Shown piece by piece: positions 11,404 to 23,025 of a stretch of 64,000 nt of DNA (its first letter is position 1; each line of letters starts with the position of its first letter). A program made the position numbers and the translations under genes. Source of the DNA: Saccharina japonica (lineage: Eukaryota; Sar; Phaeophyceae; Laminariales; Laminariaceae); NCBI GenBank assembly GCA_008828725.1, contig MEHQ01002823.1, positions 46,178-110,177 of the forward strand, read 5' to 3'. The notes under the pieces are model-generated. The model had not been told where the DNA came from. It made no database searches and saw nothing but the letters and a program-made list of their open reading frames with translations.

Positions 11404-11640
11404 GACGCATGCTGCGATAGAGTTTCACCCGTTTTTTTCTGATCACTTGAGGAGCTCCATATGACGGAAAAAAGAATTTCGGAGGAAACGAAAAGTGCTA
11501 CCCGATGTAAGTATACTGCGAAACATATCGCAACACAACAATGTGCGTCTGACGATTTTGGGTTAATAAGGAGCTCGATCATTCAGAAATATTCCCAGCC
11601 AAAACCTGCCACCTCTTATCGTACGATCGTAGCACGCGTC
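11404..11640. mobile_element. MITE-C copy 2
   Basis: Ends GACGCATGCTGCGATAGAG and CGTACGATCGTAGCACGCGTC. Contains GATTTTGGGTTAATAAGGAG, the family core with an extra TAA. Confidence 0.75.
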
Positions 11641-11856
11641 CCGGCCCTAAAAGTTCTACCGATAGTAAGAGGTCCAACATGGTCACGATCTTCATCATGG
11701 ATGATGGGTGTGGTAAAAATAGTCGCGGTCTCTCTATTCCCATCGTATAAATAGTACGTAATAAGTAGTGTGAGCCCGGCCGAAAGATACTCTATTACAG
11801 GGGAAACGTCCGCAAGGATAATCACAAGGAGAACGAGGAAGTACGGACCTATTATG

Positions 11857-11897
11857 ATGGGCTATGACCCTCCCAAATTTGGAGGGTCATAGCCCAT
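11857..11897. mobile_element. MITE-F perfect palindrome
   Basis: ATGGGCTATGACCCTCC and its complement flank a 4-8 bp centre. One of the cleanest hairpins in the window. No target duplication was found. Confidence 0.6.
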
Positions 11898-11904
11898 TTT
11901 TTTT

Positions 11905-12220
11905 TTTGTGTTTCCATCCCATTCATTATCTTTCTCCCTCCCTATTAATAGTCGTAACTCAGATCCGGGGTCACAAAGTAGGCTTTTCTCCCTCCTCCCC
12001 CACTACGGTTCTTGCTTTGCATTTTTATCGCGAGAAGATTTCAGCACTTTCTTCCCCTCGTCAACTCTCCTCGTCGAATTTTGCTTACCCACGCTATATT
12101 ATGCGCTCTCGACAGTCGGTGTCACTTGAGAATAAAAACCTCCATGTTGGGGAGAATCGAACCCTCGACACCCGGCCCAACAGGCTTCGTGGCTATCAGT
12201 TAGACCACCGGGGCGATAGA
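11905..12220 (-). mobile_element. SINE-1 copy with TTAATA insertion
   Basis: Full length, with head GCCCCGGTGGTCTAACTGA (complement) and B box GGGTTCGATTCTCC. Where other copies read CCCTAGTCG this one reads CCCTATTAATAGTCG (11,938-11,953). Confidence 0.8.
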
Positions 12221-12289
12221 TAGCCACGGACGTCCCTCTTCTTTGCGGTCGAATGGTGTGCTACTACAGTACACGAGTACGCACGCCAG

Positions 12290-12650
12290 GGTAAAAGGTT
12301 GTGGGCTGCCGATATGAGGGTGTACTTCATTTTCATGCATGCGACCGTAGTCGTACGACCATGATAGACCCTCGTATCCCTACAATGCCGGGACGGAGCA
12401 TGTATGTCGGGTTTTCACCGACCAGGCAGACATTGATTGCTAGCACCAAGCGCGAAGCGCCGTGAGGTGTTGGACGAGTCGCAGGAAGGGTGAGCTGCAT
12501 GCTACTAAGAACCGCTTGTAAGGCGGACTTGCATATATATATATATATATATGGATGACAGCTTCATCAGTGAGTTAATTTAATTTCTAGTGTGGCCACT
12601 TCCTGAGACAGCAATGAATGGGACCCCTATGTAACTGCCCATATGATGGG
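12290..12650 (+). repeat. repeat-I partial copy
   Basis: Shares CAATGCCGGGACGGAGC, TTTTCACCGACCAGGCAGAC and AGTTAATTTAATTTCT with 30,529-31,016. A (TA)n run was gained at 12,534-12,551. Confidence 0.7.
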
Positions 12651-12810
12651 GGGGGACCTTTAACCGCAACCCCTAATCCCTAACCCCTATTATGATATCA
12701 CCCTATCTAGGAGAGCTCTAACGCAATGGTTAATGGCATCTATGGTATTTCCCACGGGATGCCCACGGGCAGGTATTCATCAAAAAGTAGTACTACGGAG
12801 AACCCTCATA

Positions 12811-13267
12811 TAACAGCCGATTTTCCTAATTGAGAATTTTGCCTTTCCGATGAGAAGGAAAATCGAAAATATTGGTTTTTGAATAGTAAGAGGTGTACTT
12901 CCCTCGCAGGCATTTTTTTCACTGTAAACTATTGGCAGTTGAGACACCCGTCGATGACTGAAAAAAAAAGAAACGAAATTGGCATCGGCAGTCTCAAGAT
13001 ATCGAAGATCCCAGAAAATCTGGATTTATGGGCGAGGTACCTCGCTCATAAATGCAAATTCCCTCAAATCCTTGATTTTTCGAGCCCGTCAAAAGGCTGA
13101 TTTCAATTTTTTTTTCGTGGATCGATACCTACCACCGAGGAACATATTTTCTAGGTCAAATTTTGATCGTGAGCGAAATACAACTCTTCAACAATAATAA
13201 CAAAGTACTAAAATCGATTTTCATTCTCATCGGAAAGGCAATTCTCAATTAGGAAAATCGGCTGTTA
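12811..13267. mobile_element. MITE-B copy 1
   Basis: 457 bp with inverted ends of about 50 bp that begin TAACAGCCGATTTTCCTAAT. A second palindrome GGGCGAGGTACCTCGC sits in the middle (13,030-13,047). A MITE-A copy follows directly. The target duplication is not clear; TA or TAT is possible. Confidence 0.8.
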
Positions 13268-13282
13268 TATTTCGGCTGTTAT

Positions 13283-13404
13283 ATAGTAAATAGGACCAAA
13301 TAAATATTGTGAGTAAAAATAAGTAACTATACATGTTTTTGTGTATATCGAAGGTCCTATTTAGTACTACTTGTTCAGTAGCAGGTATGCTCCCTCCCCT
13401 GTAA
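13283..13404. mobile_element. MITE-A copy beside MITE-B
   Basis: Lacks the outermost left arm; the right arm ends CTCCCTCCCCTGTAATA. It probably was inserted into, or was cut by, the MITE-B right flank, where TTCGGCTGTTATAT is duplicated. Confidence 0.6.
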
Positions 13405-14190
13405 TAGGATGTTATAATAATATCATAATATCATAATCATAATAATAATATCATTGTAATAATGTCAACCGTCGGATATGAGCGGAGATTTACTTCTTCT
13501 GACTTGTATGAATATAGCACCAACTGCTTGTATACTGTATACTGTAAGCCTGGGGGGGGTCAGCTCCCTCAGACTGGTCGATAGATAGGAACATAGTAAC
13601 ATAGATATGACACGGAAATCAATCAATCAATGCGCGCGAAGGTGGTGTGGTCTGCGGTGTGTGGTGTACGATATTTCGATATTTCTTTGTGGCGGGTCTC
13701 CGACAGGTCCTCCTACTCCTCCAGGAGGAGGAGGAGGAGGAGGAGGGGGGCTATTGGGTGTTAAGTGGTAAGACACGGAGCCCTTCACCCCCCACCCATC
13801 TCTCGTGAAACTCGTGACCGTTCGTTGTATGTACATGCATGTGGCTATGGGTATGACCCAACAACAGAAATGTAGGGTCATATCATACCCCATAGATAGA
13901 TAGATAGATAGATATATAGATAGATAGATAGATAGGTTCTCGTGGTGACTTCGTCAAGGGGAACCCTAGAAGTAAAGGCAGAATCATACACTGACAGTGT
14001 AGATAGGCCCACAAGTAAGAAACAACCTAATATTACTCGTAAGGCTCATTAGTAAGGAGGCGTTACTGCAGTAGTGCGGGCTTGGAAGGCCGGTAACTGC
14101 CTCAATAGGCCGACAGACCTGCAAGGGGATACAGCAGTACTCCGTGTCTCACCCAATCAATATTATGGAAGTACGTACGTAAGTAAGGAA
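13405..14190. other. gene-free stretch with simple repeats
   Basis: Contains an ATA/AATAAT run (13,420-13,462), a GGA run (13,723-13,747), a MITE-F hairpin (13,849-13,898) and a (GATA)n run (13,895-13,935). Confidence 0.6.
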
Positions 14191-14329
14191 AATTGGATGA
14201 AGAAATCGTGGCCAGCGGCGAGCCATACACTAAATCCTATATAATAGCGTACACTGTGTTCAAGGATGGATGGTGTCACAATATTTACACACCCCGCACG
14301 AATACGAATACGACTAGGTATTCGTATTC

Positions 14330-14790
14330 GTTGGCTTCAAGTTCGGTTTATGGGGCGAGTATTCGTCTGTGGATGAATAGTCTCTGAAAAACGCAGGGCA
14401 AATATTTGTCCTTGGACGAATAGTCTCTCCAAAACGTGGGGCGAATATTCTTCCGTGGGCGAATAGTATCTCGAAAACGTGGAGCGAATATTCGTCCGTG
14501 GACGAATAGTATCTCGAAAACGTGTACGAATATTCGTCCGTGTATGAATAGTACCTCGAAATCGTGTACGAATATTCGTCTGTGGACGAATAGTATCTCG
14601 AAAACTTGGACGAATATTTGTCTGTGGATGAATATTATCTCGAAAACGTAGACGAATAGTATCTCGAAAACTTGGACGAATATTCGTCCGTGGGCGAATG
14701 CTACCTATTCGACGGATGGTTTTCGCGGGTATTTGTCCGTGGAACGAACGAATACCCTCTCAAAAACGTGGGGCGAATACTTTTTGCGTA
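14330..14790 (+). repeat. 42-bp palindromic array, first block
   Basis: About ten units of 42 bp. Each unit carries a word like CGAATATTCGTCCGTGGACG followed by AATAGTATCTCGAAAACGTG. GGACGAATATTCGTCC is a perfect 16-bp palindrome. 42 bp is 14 codons, so several frames stay open by chance of unit length. The block ends with GAATGCTACCTATTCGACGG. Confidence 0.9.
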
Positions 14791-15108
14791 TCTACGTACC
14801 TGGTACGAATTGTTCAACGAGTAACGAATACCTGGTACTCCCTGTAGACGCACGCATCATGATGTATGATAAGTATCGATGTGATGTGCTGGTTGCTGTT
14901 CGTGTACACTACTACTGCTGTATATATACATACACTTACATTGGTAACTTTTATTTTTTTCCAATCTTCAACTATTAATATTGTTTACCAGTTTCATACC
15001 AGTAGTAGATAACCGGCACAGAGTAACAGGAATATCCTGCTGTAGAAAGAGCAAGAGTAACAAATATTATATTTTCGAGAAAAAAATAAAAAGCCACCAG
15101 GTACCACT

Positions 15109-15178
15109 ATGTCCCTAAATATAAGGACCGTTTGGATTCAAAATTAATGAAAAAACCGCCCTTATATTTGGGGGCAGG
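15109..15178. mobile_element. MITE-G short palindrome
   Basis: GTCCCTAAATATAAGGACC and CCTTATATTTGGGGGCA are inverted around a 30-bp centre. A sister copy is at 28,568-28,635. Confidence 0.5.
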
Positions 15179-15319
15179 GTTGTATATATGAAAAATGATG
15201 TGTGCAACTCTGAATTGTGTGGAGGACGTGAGTTCGAGCCCCGCAGCTTTCATTTATTTTCCCTCTCTTTTCTGCTTTGTGGTCACCACACAGGTACTTC
15301 AGCATTCGTGCGGAAAGTA

Positions 15320-15790
15320 TGATATAAGTATTCGTCTGACGTAGGCGAACTATTCGTTGGCGTTTGACGAATTCCCTCTCAAAAAAATGGGCCGAATATT
15401 CGTCCGTGGGCGAATACTTTCTCGGAAACATGGGCGAATATTCGTCCATGGACGAATGCTCTCTCAAAAACATGGACGAATATTCGTCCGTGGACGAATG
15501 GTATCTCGAAAACGTGGGCGAATATTCGTCCATATGGACGAATACTTTCTCGAAAACGTGTACGAATATTCGTCCTTGGACGAATAGTCTCTCCAAAACG
15601 TGGGGCGAATATTCGTCCGTGGACGAATGCTCTCTCGAAAACATGGACGAATATTCGTCCGTGGACGAATGGTATCTCGAAAACGTGCGCGAATATTCGT
15701 CCACATGGACGAATAGTTTCTCGAAAACGTGTACGAATATTCGTCCGTGGACGAATGCTACCTATTCGACGGGTAGTTTTGACAAATATT
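15320..15790 (+). repeat. 42-bp palindromic array, second block
   Basis: The same unit and orientation as 14,330-14,790, with higher unit similarity. It ends in the same GAATGCTACCTATTCGACGG word, so the two blocks are a segmental duplication 1 kb apart. Open frames on both strands (for example 15,364-15,852 plus, 15,162-15,704 minus) are explained by the 14-codon unit. Confidence 0.9.
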
Positions 15791-15835
15791 CGTCGGGGTG
15801 TGCAATATTAATATTAAGATTAATATTAAGATGTT

Positions 15836-15934
15836 ATTACGGGGGACCATAGTAAATAAATAGGACCAAATATTGTTAGTAATAGTAAAAATAGGTAACT
15901 AAACGTACGACGTATAATGTTTAGTGTGTACGTA
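15836..15934. mobile_element. MITE-A, right end replaced
   Basis: The left arm is intact (TTACGGGGGACCATAGTAAA) and the right arm is missing; SINE-1 begins about 20 bp later. Confidence 0.65.
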
Positions 15935-15954
15935 GATCTCTATATATACCTGGT

Positions 15955-16287
15955 TCCCATTCCATTTATTATCTTCGCACTCCTTCCTGTCTTTCTCCCT
16001 CCCTAGTCGTAACTCAGATCCGGGGTCACAAAGTAGGCTCCTCTCCCTCCTCCCCCACTACGGTTCTTGCCTTGATTTTTATCGCGCAGAGGGTTCAGCG
16101 TTCCCGACGCTCGTCGATCTTCATCGAATTTTGCTAACTCACGCTCTCGCGCTTTCCGCTACTCGTAGTCAAGATATTTTTTTGCGAGAAAAAGTCCCTA
16201 GGAGCATGCTCGTCGGAGGGGCTCGAACTCACGATCTTGACGCAAACAGGCTTCGTGGTTACCTGCTAGCCCACCAGAGCGACCGGT
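15955..16287 (-). mobile_element. SINE-1 copy
   Basis: Full length. The head (complement) has GGTGGGCTAGCAGGTAACC and B box GAGTTCGAGCCCC. CCCTAGTCG is intact, without the TTAATA seen at 11,943. Confidence 0.8.
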
Positions 16288-16318
16288 TGCTATGGTCCCC
16301 CGTAACCAGGCTTGCTCA

Positions 16319-16570
16319 TGACGGCTGCTACGATAGAGGTGCACCATGTTTTTTCTGAGCTCCTCACTTAAGGGGCGTCATACCTCACCGAAAACATGAT
16401 TTTGGTGAAAAATAAAAGTACTGCCGGATGAGAAATCTCACGACCAAAGTATAAAATCTGAAACAATATTCGTCACAAAAATGAAAAAACGACGAATTTG
16501 GGTTAAGGAGCTCGATCGCTCAGAAAACGATTCAGCCAAAAAGTGCTACCTCTACCGTAGCACACGTCTC
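16319..16570. mobile_element. MITE-C copy 3
   Basis: Arms GCTACGATAGAGGTGCACC and CTACCTCTACCGTAGCAC; core GAATTTGGGTTAAGGAGCTC. Confidence 0.75.
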
Positions 16571-16660
16571 CAATGGTACGTAGGCGTTTTTTGTTGGCAG
16601 GCCCAATGACGCGTGCTACGATGAGAGATGTCGGAATGACCTATTAAAGTATTAAAGGCT

Positions 16661-16760
16661 CCTTAACCCATTTAGTACTGCAGTCCCGTTTTGGGGACAA
16701 TCCACTCTAATTCCAAGTAATTAGTCCCCAAAACGGGACTTCAGTCCCTATAAGGGTCAA
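16661..16760. mobile_element. MITE-D copy
   Basis: 100-bp hairpin; arms CTTAACCCATTTAGTACTGC and its complement, inner arms CCCGTTTTGGGGACAA and TCCCCAAAACGGGACT. Confidence 0.8.
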
Positions 16761-16995
16761 CCCAAGATCGTGGAAATTTGATCACTGTGTCACTGTGTCG
16801 CGAAATTTGTTTCGTTTTTATGCTGAAGGCCACGGGATAGTATATAGCACTTCCCAAAATCAGTTTTTGACTTACGATTAATTTAAAGCTCCTCAAATGA
16901 GGAGCTTACGAGCTTACGGAAAAATACGGTGCGACCTCTACCGTACCATACGTCCCAAAAATGCTCATCCTAATAATGCTTTATTTGGTCATTTT

Positions 16996-17160
16996 TGCCG
17001 TCCGACATTGTGCAGCATGATGAGCTTCAACGTTGATCACTCCTAACATTCCCGAAAGCAGAAAAACCACGGAAGCAAAGGAAACCTATCATCCATGCGC
17101 AAAGTCAAACTTCCTTCTGCTGTATGTCTACTTCCCGCTAAGCTCTGTCCACAATGCTCC
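16996..17160 (-). repeat. repeat-H, diverged antisense copy
   Basis: GACATTGTGCAGCATGATGA, AAGCAGAAAAACCACGG and CTACTTCCCGCTAAG match the complement of 29,947-30,238. Confidence 0.65.
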
Positions 17161-17194
17161 AATAATAATGGTTTGTTTGGTCATTTTTGTGGCG

Positions 17195-17560
17195 GTGTGA
17201 GGGTATTACCTACTGAGCTATAGGGGTAAAAGATCGATCGATTACCCAGCCCAGGGTAATCCCTATAACACTCTCCCCCCCTTCTGAACGGCGGGATATC
17301 TGGGACGTCGGTACCGTATACGGCCGTACGTTGACCTACCCGCTTCGTTTCAATACATGGGGAACCAGGGAGACATGCTTTTTAGGGACGCACGCGCAAG
17401 CGTTTCTATAAAAGAAACGTTCGAAGTGAGATTCGAACCCGTGTCCTGCCGACAACGCCAAATACGAGGGTATTACCTACTGAGCTATAGGGGTAAAAGA
17501 TCGATCGATTACCCAGCCCAGGGTAATCCTTGTAACAGTGGGGGGGGTCTATGGGCTTTG
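17195..17560. mobile_element. SINE-2 relatives, tandem pair
   Basis: GGTATTACCTACTGAGCTAT and AAAAGATCGATCGATTACCC occur twice (17,207 and 17,468). Between them lies a B-box-like GTGAGATTCGAACCCGTG on the complementary sense. The A-box-like TAGCTCAGTAGGTAATACC reads on the minus strand. Confidence 0.55.
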
Positions 17561-17816
17561 ACAGTAAGAAACATGAACATTTTTGTTCCCCTTTACGTAC
17601 TGCTGTGACAGCCCGTGCATAGCTGGCGGCTCCGCTAGGAGAGGGTCGTTAGAATCAGAAACCAGCCGAAAGCACGCGACCACCACGTACGTGTTATGGT
17701 CATATCCCCTCTCCCCTGTTGCGGCGTTATGATTTGTAGTATCATAAGGGTTCCCTCATTGTAAGGTGACTGGGAGCCGGTATCGCCACGTCTGCCTATC
17801 TATGATGATGATGTGA

Positions 17817-18264
17817 TAACAGCCGATTTTCCTAATTGAGAATTGCCTTTCCAATGAGAGTGAAAATTGATTTTAGTACTTTGTTATTGTTTAAGAGTTG
17901 TATTTCGCTCACGACCAAAATTTGACCTAGAAAATATGTTCCTCGGTGGTAGGTATCGATCCACGAAAAAAAAAATGAAATCGGCCTTGACAGGCACGAA
18001 AAATCAAGGATTGAAGGGAATTCGCATTTATGAGCGAGGTCCCTCGCCCATAAATACAGATTTTCTGGGATCCTTGATATCTTGAGACTGCCGATGCCGA
18101 TTTCGTTCTTTTTTTTCCGTCATCGACGGGTGTCACAACTGACAATAGTTTACAGTAGAAAAAAAATACTGTAAGGGAAGTACATCTCTTACAATTCAAA
18201 AACCGATCTTTTCTATTCTCATTCTCATCGGAAAGGCAATTCTCAATTAGGAAAATCGGCTGTT
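17817..18264. mobile_element. MITE-B copy 2, opposite orientation
   Basis: About 448 bp, the reverse complement of 12,811-13,267 with scattered differences. Both termini are intact, and the flanks share GATGATG-like words, a possible but simple-sequence target duplication. Confidence 0.8.
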
Positions 18265-18655
18265 TGATGATGGGATGATGATTGTCTCGCTCCTTCGCAA
18301 GCAAGCGACTAGCAAGAAATGACACCCTCCAGGCACCTTTTGGTGGGAATGACCAGAGCAGAGCCAGAAGCACTAGTACCTCGCATACCTGGTATATAGC
18401 AGAGCAGAGCCAGAAGCACTATTGATAGTACCTCGCATACGTACCTGGTAATAGCAGTAGGCGGTCCCTAGTAAGTAGTAGGTCCATACTGCCTTCCTAC
18501 ACCTTTCGGTCGTTTAGCGTGTAATGGGTTCCTGATATACTAAAATAGCCAGGCCGCTGTAAAAAGGGCTAGATATCACAATATTCTCATCGTTTAGAAT
18601 TTACGGAAATTTAACAACGCGTGCATGAAAGGGGAACAAAACACGAGAGGGGAGG
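18265..18655. other. gene-free stretch with a 55-bp tandem duplication
   Basis: GCAGAGCCAGAAGCACTA and CCTCGCATAC are repeated at 18,358 and 18,401. The two units differ by insertions at TA dinucleotides (see findings). Confidence 0.6.
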
Positions 18656-18660
18656 GGGGG

Positions 18661-18677
18661 GTAGTAGTAGTGGCAGC

Positions 18678-18715
<38 letters not shown>

Positions 18716-18855
18716 CAGTAAAAGTAGTAGTAGTAGTAGTAGTAGCAGCAGCAGCAGTAGTAGTAGTAGTAGTAGTAGCAGTAGTAGTAGTAGTAGCAGT
18801 AGTAGTAGTAGTAGTAGCAGTAGTAGTAATAGTAGCAGTAGTAGCAACAGTACTT
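18661..18855 (+). repeat. (AGT/AGC)n microsatellite
   Basis: About 63 trinucleotides. Poly-Ser, poly-Val, poly-Leu and poly-Tyr frames over it are artefacts. Confidence 0.95.
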
Positions 18856-19204
18856 GACCTTTAATACTGCACAAAAGGGGTACTGTGTACTGAGTTGGCA
18901 TGTCGAGGAGCCCCGAGTCAGAAACGCTTGGGCCCACAAGTAACCCCCCCCTACCTTCACCACCGTACCATAGTTATCGTGCTTATCATAACCCCCCCGT
19001 GCTCCCTCTCGAAAGGGATGCATGCGTGGTCAATGGTCAAACGACTAAGGCAAGCAATAAATGAGTACCCCTCCCCCCCATTAAGGTCATACGACTACGG
19101 CCATGCATGAATATCGAGTACACCCTCCCTCCTCCTCCCCCTGCAGCAAATACCCCCCCTGCAGTGCAGGACCAAGTCTCGGGGAAGAGAGCAGCATAGC
19201 ATGG

Positions 19205-19405
19205 GATAGCATAGCATAGCATGGCATAGCAACACAATGCGGACGTAAAACCATCCGTGTGGAGGCATTGAACAATGCATATATTATAGCAAACCCCTCA
19301 AGGTCTCGACAACCTCTCAATTCGGTGTACCAGTATACGCCTAACGGTGTGCTACACTCGTGCAATGTCTCCACAAGGATTTTTACACGCCCACAATGTG
19401 CAGGG
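19205..19405. mobile_element. MITE-E copy 2
   Basis: Left ACACAATGCGGACGTAAAAC, right TTTTTACACGCCCACAATGTGC. The centre CTCTCAATTCGGTGTACC matches copy 1. Confidence 0.65.
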
Positions 19406-19784
19406 GGACACTAACAGTCCCCGCCACCCGTAATAGCATAACAGCACAACAGCATGGCATAGATATTCCCGTGGTGCAATTCAAATGAATAAGAATCAAT
19501 CCAACGAACACACCTGTTCAACATCATTTGGTTTTACACATGCTTAGTTCTGACCGTGCTCGACGAAACCACCACAGGTTTCAACACGGACGACACTAGC
19601 ATATTTCGCCGAGGTGGCGAGATGGCGCTTTACGGCACGGAGGCACTGACTGCAGGTAAAGTACGTGGTATACTACTAATACTATTAATGCGAATGAGTT
19701 ACTAATGAGCAATGCCTCAATACCTTATAGGGGTGGTGGCTTATTTGTCTGACCTCTTCACATGAGGAGCTCAATACTATTATT

Positions 19785-19985
19785 AGCTTTGCCATTCGAC
19801 AATGTGCAGCATGATGAGCTTCAACGTTGATCGCTCATAGCATTCCCGAAAGCAGAAAACCACGGAAACCAAGGAAACCTATGCGCAAAGTCTGATATCC
19901 TTCTATGTCTACTTCCCGCCAAGATTTATCTACAATGCTCCTCCATTTGTTGTCCTTGCTCCCTCCTTCTTCCCAATGCTGTAAT
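19785..19985 (-). repeat. repeat-H, antisense copy
   Basis: Extends from TTTGCCATTCGACAATGTGC to TGTTGTCCTTGCTCCCTCC; diverged from the near-identical pair at 29,947 and 33,136. Confidence 0.7.
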
Positions 19986-20114
19986 ACTTAGGAGGGACTG
20001 ACTACTACTGTAATACTTTTAATACTTCTAATACTAATGAGCAATGCCTTATAGGGGTGGTGGCATATTTGTCTGAGCTCTTCACATGAGGAGTTCAATA
20101 CTATTAATAGTACT

Positions 20115-20217
20115 ATTACGGGGGACCTTAGTAATACATAGTAGATAGGACCAAATATTGTTAGCAAAAACAGGTACCGTAGGTCGTAGTTACTGCTGTG
20201 GTATGGTCCCTCGTAAT
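20115..20217. mobile_element. MITE-A copy
   Basis: Compact copy with both arms, TTACGGGGGACCTTAGTAA and TATGGTCCCTCGTAA. Confidence 0.7.
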
Positions 20218-20219
20218 AA

Positions 20220-22380
20220 GTCGCCCGAACCATGAATTTCGAAGGACGTTAGTTCGCGCAACCCGACCCTCATTTGTATGCGCTGTATGCGCTATATACG
20301 CACATAGCCCTAAAACAAAGATGCTCCTAGATAAAAGTACCATACTGACCGCTAGTTTCTAACTTGAAGAGTATACTATTGGTCAAGTCACAAAATATTG
20401 CCTCAAAGAACAAAAACTAACTGATTACCCCTATACGGTATATATACCGTGGGATATTGCTCATTGGACGGGCGCTTCGGTAGGGGTCGTAGCCGTTTTT
20501 TTCGCCTTACAAGGCGAATACTTATTATTTATGACTAACCGGGGGTTTCTTAACCCACAACAATAAACACAAAACTACTGTAATACTCGTACGTAGCTGC
20601 GAATATTTACGGATCATTGGATCGGTCATATATATATATATTACTATACCAGGATTGTGGAGGTACATGTTTTAGGTGTAATGTTTTCGGTAGGTTGTTC
20701 GTGGTATGGGGGGGGTATAATTAATTAAGTTAGCGAATGAGGGAGAAGAATATCGCCGGAACACCATTCGCGTTTTACAATACCATATTCTTATAATTGT
20801 CTGAGCTCAGCAAAACGTCAGTTCTCGACGCTCGGGCCATTTTTATACCTCAGGAAAACCTGAGTTCTCGACGCTCGTGCCTCGCGCTCCGTACCCCCGG
20901 CCGTGATGAATGTTTTGAAAGTTTACATCCAAGTTCTTCTAGTAGTGTTTATCCACTTACGATACGCGTTTGTTCCTTGGCATCGTAATTGCGGACCTTA
21001 ACCTTGTTCCTCTCGCCGGCGGCCTGGGCCGACGGCGATGTTCGCTTGTATAAGCTATGATAATGCAAAATATGACTTTCGACGAAATCGTCGATCTCAC
21101 AGCTGTTGATTTTTTAGAATTATTTACGTATACCTAAGCTTCGGGAGTGTTCATCGCGTTGCACTTTTACCTTTTATCAAAATCAATGTTTGGGTGACAT
21201 ACTAATGCCTTAAGAATAGTACTAATGACTTACTAGTAGTACAGGAGCCTCAGAAAATGTTTAGGTGCCACCCCTACAAGGCAAAACACGCCTCTATGCA
21301 CCGTCCAAATCCGTCGGTATTGGGCAAAAAGGTTGATTCAAAAGGGTTGATGAGGGCTAAGATTGGACAGAAAGAAGCACTGACTGGGAGAGAAAGGGCC
21401 CGAGGACTGTCTGCCGCTTTGCTAACTTCAAAAAGTTTGTTGTGGCTGCCATGCCCGGCGGGGGTGACATTATACCTTTTTGTTGTATGTATCACATATA
21501 TATATATGTATATATGTATAATGTACCGTACATAGAGCGTCATAACTTTTGTTGTGTGTCTACTATTAATAGAGTTCTACTTTTCTTTTTATGTCTACAT
21601 GTATATACTCGTGTGTCGTACTGATGGGAAGATCCGTAATAATAGTCATAATCAACCTGTCCCTATCCGCAAGGAGTTTTTGGGCTAACTCGTGAGCAGT
21701 AAACAGACAAACAGCCAGCCAGAGGTGGATCATACGAGGCGAAAGCTAGCAGTGGCGTCACAATGCCACTATAAGTTCTATAACCAGTATAACTAGTATA
21801 TATAACTACATACATAGTATAACTAATATCTAGGGTCGGAGACAAAAACCGTTTGGTAGCTGGCGGGTCCGTACTAGATAGAGTGCGCGAAACAATCCGG
21901 CAGGACCGGGGGTGCAAGACCCGGCGACAATGCTAGTAGTAGCACAGCAGCATCCCGCGTTAGAACAGTTCGCGGACTCGATGGTTTCCAGCGAGGAAAC
22001 AGGGTGATTGATGATGATCTGACTTTTTGGTTTCTCTTGGTTCTGTTCTTCTTTACTTAGGGGAATGTTTATGGGTGGTCAGCGCTGAAGATCATGCTGC
22101 ACATTTGTCAATAACGGCACATATATACAACAATAACTATTGTTCATATTCAATATGCAATAATCCTCTCTCTTTAGTATAATACGTACCAGCGCAGTCA
22201 GCACGAACTCTCACTCTTGGGTCAAAGGGTCAAACGATTATGTTTGACACAAAGGATTACATTTGACACGGTATGTGTCACTCTAATTTCGGAATTAAAA
22301 GAAGGTTTAAAAACAATACGTATACGTATTTTGTACGAAGTATTTTTTCATGCGTTTCGTGTAGAATTCGAGCAGGAATC
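20220..22380. other. gene-free stretch
   Basis: About 2.1 kb with no gene, SINE or MITE that I recognise. Short reading frames (largest about 90 codons) have no family resemblance. A (TA)n patch lies at 20,628-20,641. Confidence 0.45.
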
Positions 22381-22383
22381 ACG

Positions 22384-22430
22384 GCGGGGGGGGGGGGGGG
22401 GGGGGGCCCCCCCCCCCACCCCCCCCCCAC
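22384..22430. repeat. poly-G/poly-C hairpin
   Basis: A run of about 22 G followed directly by runs of C that can fold back on it. A likely polymerase and assembly trouble spot; a G-quadruplex is possible. Confidence 0.8.
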
Positions 22431-22550
22431 ACTACGGTACGCGCCTTGCATTTATACCGCGAGGGTTCAGCACTTACTAGTTACTTTTTTTCCCTCGTGG
22501 ATTATTCTAGCGTCTCATTGTAATATTTACGCACGACGCACTGACTCTTC
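22430..22550 (-). mobile_element. SINE-1 fragment
   Basis: Retains CACTACGGTACGCGCCTTGC and CGCGAGGGTTCAGCACTTAC from the body only. Confidence 0.55.
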
Positions 22551-23025
22551 AAGCCGATGCATTGGAGAATGTATTATTATTATTATGTATTTGTACTGCG
22601 TCGTGTGTGGAGAGAAAAAGGACCGAGAAATGGGCCTTGTAAAAATATGTATCTGCATACAGAACACCGCACGCAGTGCTCTGCAGTAATTACCAAATTG
22701 CGAATGAATGGCTCTGGTTATATTCTCTTTCCCCGATCGGCTTTGACTACATCTTCTTGGCATATTCGTTGCCCCAGCTGATCGAATCTCATCTGCTTTT
22801 CTACGTACTACTTTACTTCCCGTTGCTCCCGCGAATCGAATCTTATCTGCTGCTATACTCCGTGTATGCTGTGTTACGAACAACATAAAAACAGTCAGTA
22901 TGGTAGATAACATTCGATTGGCTGGAGCCTATGATAGAATAACGACGACTAGTGTATGATATCACAGGTCGTCGGGACCCCCCCCCCTGCACCCCCTATA
23001 AGTATATTATAACAGTATTTACATA

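Noticed and set aside
15162-15852. Repetitive proteins of 160-180 aa on both strands
   Set aside because: The 42-bp unit is a multiple of three and lacks stops in several frames; there is no start context, domain or splice evidence.
6200-16300. tRNA genes suggested by GTTCGAATC and A-box motifs
   Set aside because: All instances are heads of SINE copies; none folds with a credible acceptor stem and anticodon arm.
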